DNA of 64,000 nt, taken from positions 186,001-250,000 of the forward strand of contig JAJEKV010000147.1 in the NCBI GenBank assembly GCA_021234155.1, written 5' to 3'. The translations under genes and the position numbers were made by a program. Position 1 is the stretch's first letter, and every line of letters starts with the position of its first letter. This DNA is from Isoetes taiwanensis. Lineage: Eukaryota; Streptophyta; Lycopodiopsida; Isoetales; Isoetaceae. The notes below the pieces were generated by a model that searched no databases, had not been told where the DNA came from, and saw only the letters and a program-made list of their open reading frames with translations. Positions 11,560 to 23,931 of this stretch are shown here, one piece after another.

Positions 11560-12980
11560 CACAAGGGTCAATGCCCCCCTCTAATCCACAGATTGCATAA
11601 TTGTAAGTTTTTCTCCTTGACCGGCATAATCGAGCCGTTGAGGCTCCCTACTAGGACTTTGGTGGGATTAACCTGCTTTATGAGAAGATTTCCATCATTA
11701 GAAAAAAGTATAGAGCTAGCGGGGCAACCTTGCCTTATGCCTTTCCTAATATTTAAAAGACCTGTGGCTTCTCCGTTTACCAAGACTGATGCAGCAAGCT
11801 TATTCATACCCATTGAAGTATCAATAAATTGTTTATGGAATCCCATGTGACTCATCACTTGCAAACCATCCCATCTACGGGAGTCCTAGGCCTTTCTGAA
11901 GCCCATCTTGACAAATACACAGTTCCGCCTTATAGCTCTGCATCAATGCATGTGCCTGAAGGAATGATGGTTTCTCCCTTCCATCAGTGGACGATAAAAG
12001 TCAATCCTATTCTATTCTGTTCTATTTTAATGAGCCCATTTAGGATGGTTTTAAATGATTGCAATTCTCTTCATAATTAACGCATATAAGACATTTGTTA
12101 GTGCAATGTCACATCCCTAGTGATTGGGGTCTAGAGACTTTTGAACTAGTAATAAAACCATTGCAGCTAGTGTAGGATGTAATGTGCAAGTGGACCAAAA
12201 CCCTCTAACTGCCTTCACAAAGTCAAAACCAAGCGCATCCCAGAACCCCACAAAGAATTCAGATGGAAAACCTTTAGAACTAGGAGACTTACCAAAGGCC
12301 AAAGGGCATAGTATTTTATATATCTCTTCTTTCTCCAAGTGAGAGAATAAAGAATTATTGTCATTCGCAATAGTTTTATCAGTAGTCAATCTTGGACAAC
12401 CACTGAGAGATTTGAGATTGATACTAAGATGGAAAAGGGTCTTATTTGAATAGAGCTTGGAAGCTCTCCCTAGCAAATGACTTAATATCCGTTGGATCTG
12501 CAAGTATATTTTGGGATCCTTCATTGATATGATACTATTTTTTTCTAATCTAGCCCCTCTCATTCTAAAGAAGCATTTACAGCTCCTATGGTCTAACGTT
12601 GTATTCCATTTTTCATTAGAACAAACGCCTCCTAGCTTCCTTCTCAATAGCCTTGGCTTTACCTTCTAGATTGCTTGTCTCTGTTATGTGGATCTACTAA
12701 AGCTCCTATTTAACTATCCCTAGAAGGTTATAGACATCATATTTTTTTTCTCGAATCTGAAGGACCTTTTCTTGCCCCATTTCTTGATCTGGACCTTCAT
12801 AAGACTAAGCTTCTTTACCCATGCCTACAATGAAGGTATTAAATAAAGAGGTCAAAAAAGTTCTAAAGGGTTAGCAAAATGCCTCCTTCCCCAGTAAGAA
12901 GATGTTAAACTTAAATGGAACATTACCTACTCTTCTTTTCAAGAGGGGTATTTTCCAAAACCAACTTTTTGGCACTACAT
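11560..12980 (-). mobile_element. L1-type LINE ORF2 (RT) remnant
   Basis: On the minus strand the typical plant L1 order is seen in several frames. First comes a pre-RT helix region with a K-VQIKKWGKK match near 12.8 kb. Then FFRMRGARLEKNSI, then EEIYKILCPLAFGKSPSSKG followed by FPSEFFVGFWDALG (12.25-12.35 kb). LTNVLYALIMKRIAII follows (12.05-12.10), then EGR and FVKMGFRKA-stop-DS..WD (11.88-11.98), and VNGEATGLLNIRKGIRQGCP (11.6-11.7). Stops and frameshifts are frequent and the YxDD part is not seen. The element would nick DNA and copy its RNA at the target, but this copy is dead. A tail fragment of another LINE interrupts it at 11985-12020. Confidence 0.82.
11985..12022 (+). mobile_element. 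Tail-only LINE insertion inside the L1 remnant
   Basis: Only cagtggacgataaaag plus a short (CTATT)n tail is present, matching the last bases of the tandem-repeat-tailed LINE family. It falls between the L1 codons for EQ and EGR, where the L1 family normally has about four residues. It would be an extremely 5'-truncated insertion, or a filler. Confidence 0.5.
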
Positions 12981-13500
12981 TAAGATTTGTTCCAAGGTGA
13001 AAGATTGATCTTTGTGTTTCCCTACTAATATTGCATCCACTTGAGCTGCGGGTTTGGGCCTCATCTCTGCAACCTTATTTTTTAAAGCATCACTCATCCC
13101 ACTGCTTACTCCATTACTACTATCCCCTTGCACCTTGATAGCAATGGATATGACACTAGTACTACCCCCTCTCTTTGTTTGCACATAGCACCCACAAAAC
13201 AATTTCTGCCTACCAGATAATTCTTTGCACCTCCTCAACCACATTGGATCTTGCTTTAGAACTGGGACATTTGGGAAAAAATATTTCATGCTCAATCCTG
13301 CACCAGAAATTGGTGCTTTTGCAGTCTATGCCTTAGTCGACACCTCTAACATCACTGGACAATTTGTGGGAGCATCACCTGGCCCTCCACAATTGACTAT
13401 GTACACTGTGGTTGATGCCTAAGTGGTAGCGATCTCCTACACCACTGCCACGTCTACAACATGGGTGCATTTTGCAGGATCCAATGGGGGCCTAGGCCTC
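12981..13500 (-). other. Unrecognised 106-codon open frame upstream of the L1 remnant
   Basis: The frame 12975-13295 contains WLRRCKELSGRQKLFCGC and a lysine/serine-rich tail, and sits where the C-terminal part of an L1 ORF1 or the ORF1-ORF2 junction would be expected. I cannot assign a domain. No endonuclease motifs were found between this and 14.4 kb. Confidence 0.25.
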
Positions 13501-14059
13501 CAATGATCTTTCTTGGCTCAATTTCCCTTCAAACAACTGCTACGCCGGTGTTTGGCATTCCCACCATGTTGCTATTTTCATAGATTTTTTTTTCTAGTTT
13601 TCCTAGTGCGCATTGCGTCTAGGCATCTGGTCTAAACACATTAGTCCTAGAATAAATATGCCTAGAGTTTGTGGCAAGGATCACATTCAAATAAGGCAAT
13701 TAGGGCTAAGACCCAAAAAAACGATGTTGATGTGTGTGTGCATTATATGTCCAATCGGATGCTGCCAATGTGGCATGACATAAAGATTTCTTTTCCGTCT
13801 TCTTCATCATCAAAAAGTGTCTATATTGAAAGTGATCCTATCTCGATAGAAAGTACTATAGTTGAGATGATGGGGAAGACCTTAGGTTCAAGTTGGAGGG
13901 TGGATGATTCTTTTCTTCTTACATAGATAGAAACTCTCGATCGCATCTTCATTGGGAAGAATTGAATGAATTGTTCAAGTTGGAGGGTAGGTGGTTCTCT
14001 CCTTCTTAGGCAGGTAGAAACTCAAGAGGTATAGAATGGCTTTGCTAATAAGGGATTGA

Positions 14060-14390
14060 TCAAAATCTATGGAATTTTGAGGGGATGTAAACAAATCTTG
14101 AGCAAATTTAGGAAAACTTTAGGAGAAACTAAGGGAACTTAAGGAATCATGAGGAAGTCTAGGAGAACCATGAGGTAATCTAGTAAGAAATTTGCAAACT
14201 TTGAGGGAATCTGGAGAAAAACTAGCTGATAGATGGGAGTCCTATAAAAATCCTTTTATTTTAAGGGAATCGCAAGCACTCCTAAGCAATTTAAGAGAAT
14301 CATGGGGATTCAAGGAATAGAAGGGGCAATTCTAGGACATTGAAGCAAGTTTTGGACCATTTAAGAGAGACAACACTGGCTTCTTATAAC
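14060..14390 (-). repeat. AGATTC-type array, reverse orientation
   Basis: Repeated gggaatct, aggaatcatga, gagaatcatgg and aggaaaactttagg are the reverse complement of the AGATTCCC/TAGATT array family. The array lies between the L1 RT remnant and the ORF1 remnant. Confidence 0.6.
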
Positions 14391-14496
14391 TATTCTATAA
14401 ACTATTCTATTCTATTCTATATAACTTGCCACTTTTGACAATAACACACTCGGAAATTGCTTGATCAATGGGTATAAAAACACAAACACATGAAAT

Positions 14497-15009
14497 TTAT
14501 AATAGAGTGAGAAATGTGCATACCCACACCATTGGTAATGGCCACCAAATACTCAAGAGCAAGCAGATCATGAATGGAAAAATAGCAAGATAGTCTATTA
14601 TAATAAGTAATCCGCCAGCATAATAACCAATTATAGAGTGTGTGGCTAAGTTCTTTGCATACTTAAGATGAGACTCGTGGTTAATCTCCATCAAAGGAAC
14701 CCCAGTGGCACTAACAAAGAAACTACAATTTGAACATATCTTATGTTGGAAGCGTGGAAGCCATTTGATCTTATTTAGCTCTGAGCACATTCAAGATAGA
14801 GCTAAGTTTATCTTTACTAGCAAAGGATAGTACTTGAAGGCATCAACACGAACTAGCCTTGTTGAAAGTGAGATATTCTTTTGAATCCAATCAAAGAATG
14901 ACATATGTGAAACCCTTTCCATAGAATCAAAAGTTTTCCAAGCACGAGGTGCGCCATGTACATGGGAAACACCTTGAGGAACTACTTGAATACCAGGCAC
15001 ATTATGCAT
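14497..15009 (-). mobile_element. L1-type ORF1 (DUF4283-like) remnant, copy A
   Basis: Two frames read in order: VSHVHGAPRAWKTFDSMERV followed by SHMSFFDWIQK (14.88-14.97 kb), and VPLMEINHESHLKYAKNLATHS then IIGYYAGG (14.6-14.7 kb). They align with the better copy at 41.7-43.7 kb (MPHVSTSTAWRSSDTVARV..VRFSEWLCK and APVVQISHETHRRHVEQLVA...VVCYFTG). In plant L1 elements ORF1 is the RNA-binding chaperone needed for retrotransposition. It may belong to the same insertion as the RT remnant at 11.56-12.98 kb, since strand and order agree. Confidence 0.65.
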
Positions 15010-17219
15010 TGTCTCTATGGCTGAGGAAGTGGCTTGCTAGCCTACATAATATCTATCAAAGTAGGAATATCAATAGACTTAGAAAGAGGTGGAAGGTGTT
15101 GCCAATCCTCATTTATATTACAAAGATAATGATTAGAAACAGGAGGATTGAGACACCTAAGACGTATTAAGTTCATACTAGAAATGGTATCCAATGTTGT
15201 TAGACTTAAGCTGACTTTACCATATATAACTAGGTCCCAGCTCTAACTATTTTAATCCCTAACAACTAACCCTAAGCTTAATTTTTCTTCAGAAGAGGGA
15301 ACTTGGATTACCTAAGAATGGCAAGAAAAGTTACTCATGTAGAAATGTCATCATCATGGAAACTTTTGACCTTGATCAAAATACTATCCTATTGAGTACC
15401 AACAATTTAACTAAAATCTTACTCATGGAGAAAAGCATGAGGCATTAATTTCTATCTGATTATCTCTAGACCTAACTATCGATCAAATAACTCTCTTTGT
15501 GACGATATTACAAGACATAATACAATTTTCCTAAACAAACCATGAGTGGAGATGATGATGATGGAATTTTAACATCCAACGAAAAGTTATAGCTTATGGG
15601 ACAATTTACAAGACACCCGTGATGTGTTCTGCCCCATCATCATCGATATGGTTGAAGTGGGTCCTTTCCCCACCAACTTTACAATGATACATGGCCACTT
15701 TCTCAATGAGGCATTGAACATCAATTCCAAATACCACTTTGGGCTTGAAGGAAGCTTCTTGAATTCAATAGAATGAGAAGATTTTTTTTTTGCCATTGAA
15801 CAATTGGACATACATAGAATGACTTTTGAAATTCCCCTTCTTTTTATCAGTTTTCGCCTTCCATTGGAACTCTTCCATACCTTCCAATGATGGTCTCCTT
15901 TCACATGCATATGGTGCATTATATAGGGCCATTATGACCTTCATAATATAAGCTATTCATCTACATGACTAGACGTATTGTGTTGATCGAACAATATGAA
16001 TTCCTTATATCATGATATATTATATTGATTTTAATTGTCTAGAAGTGGTCTAAGTGATAAGCGACAATATAGGCCTTTGATCCCCACATTGGTGATAAGC
16101 CTGCTATGGTGCTTAAAAACAATCTCGTCAAGCAAGCAATAATAACAATTTGATCACGACAAGGGCAACCGTCGTGTCAATAAAAGCCCCAAGAGATGCT
16201 TCAATTCTTCTACAAGATTGCATGTTCTTTTTAAGATGTCCAGGACTGATATCTGAAACTTTGTGATCTACACCTTATACAATAATATTGTGATCCATAT
16301 ACTCTTGGTACTTCTCCTAAGTGCAAATCATCAACAAGATATAAGAAAGTTCCTCTCACATCTAGGGAAGTAATGCTATTTTCTCACATCTAGGTAACTA
16401 ATGCTATTTTTGCTGCCGCGTTGGATTAGAAATTGCAGCAAATGTTGGCTGACCATCAGCCTATAATCAGAAGGTTTTTACAACACAATGCCCAAGCAGC
16501 CTAAAAGTTACTTTAGTAGCTTTAAGGAAGGAATTTTGTGGAGGGAGGAGCTTTCATATAAAGACTACGATTTGAAAGTATTGTTTGAACTATGTCTTTG
16601 ATTTCACTCTAGGTTGTTTCACGTACTTGAATCATCTAACTAGGGTTTAGTAAGAAGAAAAAAGATTGTTCATCTCTTATTAGCCAGGCATGTGCTAAAA
16701 TATTCAAGACCCAGTTCAGAATCAGATAGAAGAAGCAACTTTTAACATCATTCCCACCCGAAGGGCATTTGAAGCATACACCACACTAACACTGGTTAAT
16801 GGTCCCTGCCTCCAAATCATTTTACATTAAATGCAACTATAAACGGCAACTCGAGACACCTTGAACTAATATGTTATGACTAGACCAAAAGCTTAGATGC
16901 ACTAGACATAACGCCCGATGGAATAATTGGCATTTATTTACTACTGAAGGGAAATATTATTCTAAAAAACATACCTTCGGTTCCTCTAGATGACATCGTT
17001 GAACCACTTTGGTCGTTACAGTTTGTTAACAGAAAATAAGTATTCTCCATATTTCCTATAATACATACTTATTCATATTCCAACGCCATATTTAAATTGG
17101 ACATGTTGAAATCTTTATAGTCCAACAATGTACTTTGACTCTTAACGGGAATGGTGTAGTAGCATTTATTTACTATGCAAATATAAAATAGCATCTTTTA
17201 TTAATATTAATATTAATAT

Positions 17220-17250
<31 letters not shown>

Positions 17251-17276
17251 ATTATTAATATTATTATTATTATTAA

Positions 17277-17337
<61 letters not shown>

Positions 17338-18228
17338 GCAAGAAATTTATCATGGCAGCCAAGGTCGCCACAAACTTTTTTTTTTTTTCATATCATTATG
17401 AAGGAATCTGTGTGCTAAATCAAAGGCAATGTGAAAGGAACCTGGAGTCAAAATACCTCCACAAATTCTCCTTGAATTTCTAGGATTCTCTTGACACTTA
17501 GAAATGCGTGGCATTAATTGCATTTGGAGTACCAATACTATTATGTTAAGAAAGATAGGATGTATAAAAAATATATAAGGACCCAACCAATAACCACTAC
17601 AGGGCTTCAAAGAAATTTGAAAAGCACCCGGCATAGACGCTTGAAAACTAACGCACCAAATCCTAGTAGTGACTCTTAAAAAACTACCACACATCAAAAC
17701 CTAGTATACTGACCTTATAAAAGACCATAATTAACGAAATAGAGTTTGCCCTTCATGCAAATCAATAGAATTAGCATAGAAACTGCCTGCAATGAGAGTG
17801 CAACACCAAGGACAAGATCAGAAATGCATGCTGAAAGACAAATATCTACTGCATCCATCATGAGATCACACCATTTCAACTTGTGGCAAATAAATAGAGC
17901 AGTCCATCATAAAAGAATTAAGAATAGCTACTAGGTTTCTTTATAAAATTGTATACTCTGATTTATATTGGATGTTAAGCCGAACTTGCTACACTACCAC
18001 CGCTTTTCGCTCGGGCTCGGGCCGTTGCCTTGAATCAAGAGCTAATATCCGGTCGAAAACTTAACACCCACCGTAAACTTGGCATGACTCTAGGTCTCTT
18101 TCCTTTCGATGATCTAACTCAGAAGATTTCTGTAAACACTAAAAATCCAAAAAAATATGCAATAGAATCTGAAGCAGCACCTCTGATTCTGATTCACCTA
18201 GAGCAATTTTTGGAATTGCAGGAGCTGC
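15010..18228. other. Intron stretch without recognised genes
   Basis: No domain was recognised. Minus-strand frames at 15587-15919 (110 codons) and 17350-17697 (115 codons) have no motif I know and unremarkable composition. The only structured element is the ATT microsatellite at 17195-17338. Confidence 0.6.
17195..17338. repeat. (ATT)n microsatellite with AATATT interruptions
   Basis: About 145 bp of ATT/TTA repeats, starting with tattaa units and becoming a pure (TTA)n run of about 60 bp near 17280-17338. Confidence 0.97.
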
Positions 18229-20059
18229 ACACAGGTCACCATAGGTGTGCTGGAGAAGAAGTTAATGCAATGGGCTGAGGAAGCTGGAGTACAAGCAGTT
18301 GGCCAGGCAGGTTTTCGCCCTGCCCACTCCACGAGTGATTATATTTTTACTCTTAGAATTCTTATGGAAGCTAGCCGCAATGCACGACGTGACTTGTATT
18401 GCTGTTTCGTGGATTTTAAGATGGCATATGATACGGTCCCTGGGGACCTGTTGTGGCAACGCTTGCAGGAGCTACATGTCCCACAGGATTTGCAGAATGC
18501 CATCTACCGGCGGAATATATGCCACTTTGCTTGCGTCAGATCACCGGGTGAACAGCACCATAGGTGTTAAACAGGGATGTCCGTTATCTCCAATGCTTTT
18601 TGGACTCTATATTGACAAGTTGGAGACCTGGATGCAAGAACATGGAGGTGGTGGCCCGCAGTTGCTAGAGGCATATACAATAAAACAATTGCTCTATGCA
18701 GACGATCTGGGCTTATTGTCCCATACAACTAGGAGTATGCAGGAACATTTGGATGCTCTCACCGATTCTCGCGGACATAGCAGAATGATCGCCAACCGCC
18801 AGAAAACCAAGTCAAGTTTCCAATCCTCGCCGCAAGACAACATGATATCCCACTTCATTACGATAAGGACCTTTAAGTATCCGGGAATCGATTTCTCGCT
18901 AACATGCTATGGGGTGACGTGGTAGAAAGAAGGGCCACGGATGGAAAGCCCCAGATGCAATGCGTAATAGCCTGTTATGTAATAGATCTCTGCGATTGGG
19001 CATGCAAAGCACACCTGTTCCAAGCACTCATTGAACCAGTATTGTTGTATGGGGTAGAGGTCTGGGGGCCAGCGATTAGCAAGGGCACTTGGGATAAGCT
19101 AGAGAGGGTCTGAAGGCTTTTTCTCGACATACGCCGGCTGGCCAAGGACACGGTGCCTTATCCGATTTTTTTGTGATGAGATCGGCTTTTGGCCCCCGCA
19201 AAGATTCTCGCTATGGCGCGTAGGCACCTTGCGTGATTTCCATAAGGTTGATGAATGGATGCACAACGCCTCCCTCCCCTGCTCATTATTAACAAGGGCC
19301 ACAACATCCGAAAGAGAGTGTGGCAGAGCATTGTAGGGGATGGTTCGCAAGATGGTCCTTAGACTATCAACATTATGGATATGTCGGATATCGCGAACAG
19401 AGCCGTGATTTGAATGAGCGCTTTGTCGCCTCTCTCGTGGGATGCGCCCACTCTTGCAAAGCCCAAAACAGAGCACTACCACACGCAGTTAATCCGCCGC
19501 TTGAACATGGCCCCCACCAAGATTTGAAGGCACACATCTCTACCAAGAAACGGAGAGCTATAGCCGCAATAAGGACAGGGTCCCACCATCTCGTAATTGA
19601 GACAGTCACTGGGATACGATGGAGGGCGTGGACTCCCCAAGATGAGAGATTATGCCGCTTCGCCACATGCAGATAGTAGAAGATGAACACCATGCTCTAC
19701 AGAGTGTCCCAAGATATGCACTCATGCCGATCTCGATGCTCGAGATAGCAATTCATCAACGGCCGGGCTTCGCCAATGGTTGCACGCCCTCGGCCCTACA
19801 TTCCGCAAGTCTCCACCGCCGAGAGTCCCTCGCAAGACCGGGAATTTGAGCTCGTGATAGGGACTCAACGCCTACTACAAGGGTTTTTCCTCCCACATGG
19901 GGGGTTTTTTCGTCCCAGTGGTAGAGACACATTGTACAGGGTTGTTGTGGTTTTCTTTTGTGTTTGGATACTTTCCGATATATTGTATGTCTATAACCGT
20001 CTCATAGGCCAGTTGGCCTCCGTGGACGTTAAAATATACTTCCTTCCTTCCTTCCTTTA
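18229..20059 (+). mobile_element. LINE, 5'-truncated in RT, with (CTTC)n tail
   Basis: The element starts inside the reverse transcriptase: GVLEKKLMQWAEE, QAGFRPAHSTSDY (18.3 kb), CCFVDFKMAYDTVP (18.4), IGVKQGCPLSPMLFGLYIDK (18.56-18.62), the YADD catalytic motif (18695-18706), HLDAL, then IEPVLLYGVEVWGPAI (19.04). The C-terminal CCHC-type region is decayed (IVEDEHHAL, 19.67-19.7). A short 3' UTR ends in ctcataggccagttggcctc, cgtggacgttaaaa and a (CTTC)n tail at 20036-20059. At least three frameshifts make it inactive. It is the same family as the elements at 22.98, 31.7 and 51.5 kb. Confidence 0.87.
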
Positions 20060-21535
20060 AATTCACATAGAACAAATAAGATCTGGCATAGATGCATCAA
20101 TTCTACAAATCATTTACATCTTTTTCCTTCTGTTCTTTTTTCAAATGAGTTCGTTTTAAGAAGCATTAAGCCATTCCCACAAGAAAGCAAAAGCAAGGGG
20201 CTATTAAGGGCTATACCAGAATCAGATCCAATAGCTTCATTTGCTTCTTCAAGACAACATAAAAGGCCCATAGTTTCCAGCTTGAACCGGGGTCGCCACA
20301 TCCCTTCTTCCCATCATTGTTCCTCATCTCATATTAAAAAACTTTGGCCTCCATATCCGATTCTTATTGCTCACATCACTTTTACCATATTTTTGCCATC
20401 CGAGAAATTAATTTTAGGATGCCAAACAAATGTCCAAATTTAAAGGCCGCTTGTGGGTTCTTAGACTAATCTACTTCAAACAACTGATTTGAATCTAATT
20501 TTGAAGAGAAACCCCAAAGAAATCTTCAACCTGAAAGCTTAAACGACATCAAAGCAAATAATAAAGGAAGTAAGCTAAAAAATTATGCTTCACGCCCGAG
20601 TCCGAGCAAAAATTTCAAGGTAAACATCTATTTGGAAGAAAAATCAAGGCTATGGCTGAAGTGTAAGGAGGAGGCTATGCCCCACTCTAGCTTCCCTGCA
20701 TCAAAAGAAAAGAGTGCTGCCGAGAGATTGGACTGACAAATCAATGCAAAATTTCAGCTCACAAATAAGGGTACAATTTTATGCTGGAGTTTTTTTTTCA
20801 TCTCAATTACGGTCCGATCCTTGGTTCGGGAAAATTGGGAACCTTGTAAGCCTCCAAACGCCTTTGCAATCTGCCTGCACCGCGACCTATCTATCTCTAC
20901 TCCGATAGCACGGTAGAATGAGGAGCCTCCATAGACAGATGGCTATTCATTGGCTATGTGATTCCGGTGGATCCAACATCGCTAGAATGAGAAGGAAGCG
21001 ATGGTGACCTCCCCCCCTCCCCCGAGGGCCCACTTTTTTTCTCGATCGGTCTATTTTTTCCTCGAAAACCTACCATCATTTTGCGATGCATCATTGCATC
21101 GCATGTTCAACGATCAGTCACGTGTATTATCACTGCACAAGAAAACAATCTATAAAAACTGGTCTCAATAAATATTACCTTCCTACACATAAAGGCCTCA
21201 TTGATCAATCACATGCATTATGATCCTATAAGTTACACACTAAGGTTTCGGACTTAATACAAATCCAATTCTAATCACTGTAAATGAATCCACAACCAAA
21301 TGCATCCAAGCACTTGACCAATGCCCTTCTCAAACACTGCAACACATACATTATCACTGCACAAGTCATATGCATTATGATCCCACAAGTGACAAATCCA
21401 GTTCTACGCATTCACTGTAGACGGATGCAGAACCAAATCTAAGCACTCACTGATGACGTTCCCAAACACTGCAACACACTCCCCACACAACACAATCAAT
21501 CTTATCCTCAGCACACAAGCAGTAAGATTGACCTA
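20060..21535. other. Intron stretch without recognised genes
   Basis: No coding motif, RNA gene or element end was recognised. Only short chance open frames are present. Confidence 0.55.
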
Positions 21536-22200
21536 GGTTCCCTTACATTATATAAGATTCAAAGAGATTCTATAAAGATTCTCCTAGATACTCTAAGATT
21601 TCATCAAGATTTTCTTAGATTCCTTTAGATTTTATAAAGATTCCCTTAGATCTTATGAAGATTCCCCTAGATTTTAAGAGATTCCCTTAGATTTGTAAAT
21701 ATTTTCTTAGATTCTTTTACATTCTATGAGATTTTCTTAGATTCCCTTAGATTCTCCTAGATTCCTTTATATTCTAGACTCGATCAAGGGTCAAGATCTC
21801 ACTACATGACAATAATTAAAGCAACATGAGCCATAGGATCTATTACATATAATTCCCAAAGTCATATGCATCGTAGGATATGTGCCAAGCCACGTGAGCC
21901 GTAAGATCCTAGTCGACGATCAGGATTAAGAACAATCTGGATCGCAGGATCTATTATATATAATTACCAAAGCCATGTGCACCGTAGGATATGTCCCAAA
22001 GCAATGTGAGCCGTCGAATCTCGGACCGACGATCAGGATCAAATCAACCTAGACCGTAGGATCGTCTATATAGAATCTATATAGAAACTCCCAAGCCATC
22101 TGGACTGTAGGATACGTCCTAAAGCCACATGAGCCGTAGGATCTCGGATCAACGGTCGGATAAGCGCGACAAACATAAGAACACATATATGTTAGATAGA
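21535..22200 (+). repeat. Composite dispersed repeat, copy 1 (AGATTC array plus CCGTAGGAT block)
   Basis: The left part (21535-21780) is an AGATTCCCTTAGATT-type array collinear with 57250-57485, including shared phrases such as ttcccttacattat and cttagattcctttagatttt. The right part (21780-22200) is a block with subunits of about 100 bp around gagccgtaggatctcgga and cgacgatcaggatcaa; it matches 57980-58415. Copy 1 lacks about 500 bp found between the two parts in copy 2. No protein is encoded. Confidence 0.8.
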
Positions 22201-22761
22201 TATAATTATAAAGAGATATAGCTAAGGATAGGTTTTGTATGTATGAATGAATTTTTCGTATGAAGTTCAAAAATACGTATTTTTGATATGATCTATATTT
22301 TTTCCATATTCGTGAGTTAGGTAAAAAGAAAAAGGATTTTGCATATGCAAATTTTTTTGTTTCGCATATGCAAAATAGTAAAGTTCGCATATGCGAGCTT
22401 AAAAAAAAATATTATAAACTTGCATAGGCGAACTATACTACTTCGCATACGCGACGAGTTTGTATAGGCAAAATAGCATAGTTTGCATTTGCATACGTGA
22501 ACATTAAAAATCTGAATAGAATTTGAACAGTTAGCATACAGAAAGAGCGTGCTTATAAATGTTTATAATTTGATGTTTATCTTAAAATATGACCATATTT
22601 TTATTCAGATCTATTGAAATTTGGAAGGTTTGACGTCTGCATTAAAAAAAAAAGTGTGGTTGCATGGACTTTGTGTGAGAAGTTATGTTGAAACATGTTA
22701 TATGCCTTCCTTTCTGTTTTAGTACTAACTAACTATCACTATTGTGTTTGTTTCTTTATAG

Positions 22762-22824
22762 GAAGACAAAAATTGTTATGAAAAGCATTGGAGGCCAATA
22801 CACTCAGTTTCTCGATATGGAAGC
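22762..22824 (+). CDS. HAP2: HAP2/GCS1, 21-codon exon
   Basis: This 63-nt exon follows a clear acceptor: a branch-point-like ctaactaact, a T-rich stretch and tttatag. It encodes EDKNCYEKHWRPIHSVSRYGS in phase 0 at both ends. In plant HAP2 the segment right after CLHNQLWNF is E-A-D-x-N-R-I-x-R-H-Q-L-P-L-Y-G-L-E-G-R-F, so this is the next piece in order. The donor (AGC|gtagta) is weaker than the others. Alone the exon would not be identifiable; its place between two clear HAP2 exons and its matching phase carry the call. It is followed by a 16,603-bp intron. Confidence 0.72.
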
Positions 22825-22908
22825 GTAGTAAGATGCATCTATATAGTCATCAAATGGAATTTCTTTAATTATGATGAATTTGACTCACTATATTTCTTAA
22901 CTAGTATG

Positions 22909-22950
22909 CCCTCCCTCCCTCCCTCCCTCCCTCCCCCTCCCTCCCTCCCT

Positions 22951-22983
<33 letters not shown>
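22909..22983 (+). repeat. (CCCT)n(CT)n microsatellite
   Basis: CCCT units followed by a pure CT run, immediately before the first LINE bases at 22984-22985. Confidence 0.97.
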
Positions 22984-22984
22984 C

Positions 22985-23930
22985 GAGGTATGGGGGAAAA
23001 CTTATCATTAGAGTTATGGCAGAAAATTGAAAAGGTGCAAAAGAAATTTCTACGGGCCGAGCTTGGGGTGAAAATGCAGACCCCTTATGACATGATGCTG
23101 GTTGAATGTGGTATGCTGCCACTGGAGGGTGAGGCTATATGTCAGTTTTTAACTTACTTGTGCAAAGTAGGGGGTTTGAAGGAAGATAGTCTTCCTCGTC
23201 TGGCTGAGGTTGGTATGCAGATGGTGTTGTGTGGCTAAAGAGATGGGGGCTCCCCATCGAGGGCCTTGCACATAATAAGGATCGGATTAGGGAATGGGTT
23301 ACAGAGACGATAACCAACCGGATCTGGTCTAGACCTGGAACAAAAATGTCGCACTACAGAGAGAAGATGAACCCTATCCTGCGGGAGATGAGTTATCTCA
23401 ATGACAATATTTCTATCAAGAAAAGGCATGTTATTTGTAGAATGAGGCTGAGCGAACATCATCTAAACGTGGAAGTGGGGAGATGGACAGGAATAGCACG
23501 GGAACATAGACTCTGCAGAGTCTGTGGGGCAAACGAGGTTGAGGATGAAGAACATGTGATTCTAAAGTGTCCGATATACCAATCACTAAGGGATAGGTTC
23601 GAGATTGGGGTTACAAATCTTATTTCCTTTTTCAGTTTACCTGCCACTCTGGTTGTCAGCAGGTTCGAGATTGGGGTTACAAATCTTATTTTCTTTTTCA
23701 GTTTACCTGCCACTCGGGTTGCTACAATTGAGGGAGACGGCTGTAAAAATATCTAGAGATATGCTTGAGGAGGAAGAGGAGAGCGAGCTTGATAATGAGC
23801 CTCTCGACTGCGAGGTTTCACCACAAGAAGATATTTTTGATTTTGAAAATGTTTTTCTAAACATCTCATAGACCTGATGGTCTCAAAATGACGGAATAAT
23901 AAACTTCACTTCACTTCAACTTCACTTCTC
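22985..23930 (+). mobile_element. LINE ORF2 C-terminus with CCHC knuckle and (TTCAC)n tail
   Basis: The first frame reads KIEKVQKKFLRAELGVKMQ, then TPYDMMLVECGMLPLE (23.0-23.13 kb), the post-RT region. A frameshift near 23.22 kb leads to HVICRMRLSEHHLNVEVGRW and the knuckle CRVCGANEVEDEEHVILKC (about 23.51-23.57). A 66-bp in-frame duplication follows. The ORF ends in an acidic tail (EEEEESELDNE ... DFENVFLNIS, stop near 23871). The 3' UTR is only about 30 bp, with signature catagacctgatggtctc, and the tail is (TTCAC)n. The coding region is better preserved than in most copies here. Confidence 0.87.
23596..23727 (+). repeat. 66-bp tandem duplication inside the LINE ORF
   Basis: The unit starting ggttcgagattggggttaca occurs at 23596 and 23662. 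It adds 22 codons (RFEIGVTNLI(S/F)FFSLPAT) without breaking the frame. Confidence 0.93.
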
Positions 23931-23931
23931 T

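Noticed and set aside
18299-18925. Single 208-codon gene
   Set aside because: Only its second half is the LINE RT frame; the first half is an out-of-frame reading of the same RT.
21780-22200. CRISPR-like array, because of regularly recurring CCGTAGGAT words
   Set aside because: Subunits are diverged throughout with no constant repeat/unique spacer pattern, and the genome is a plant.
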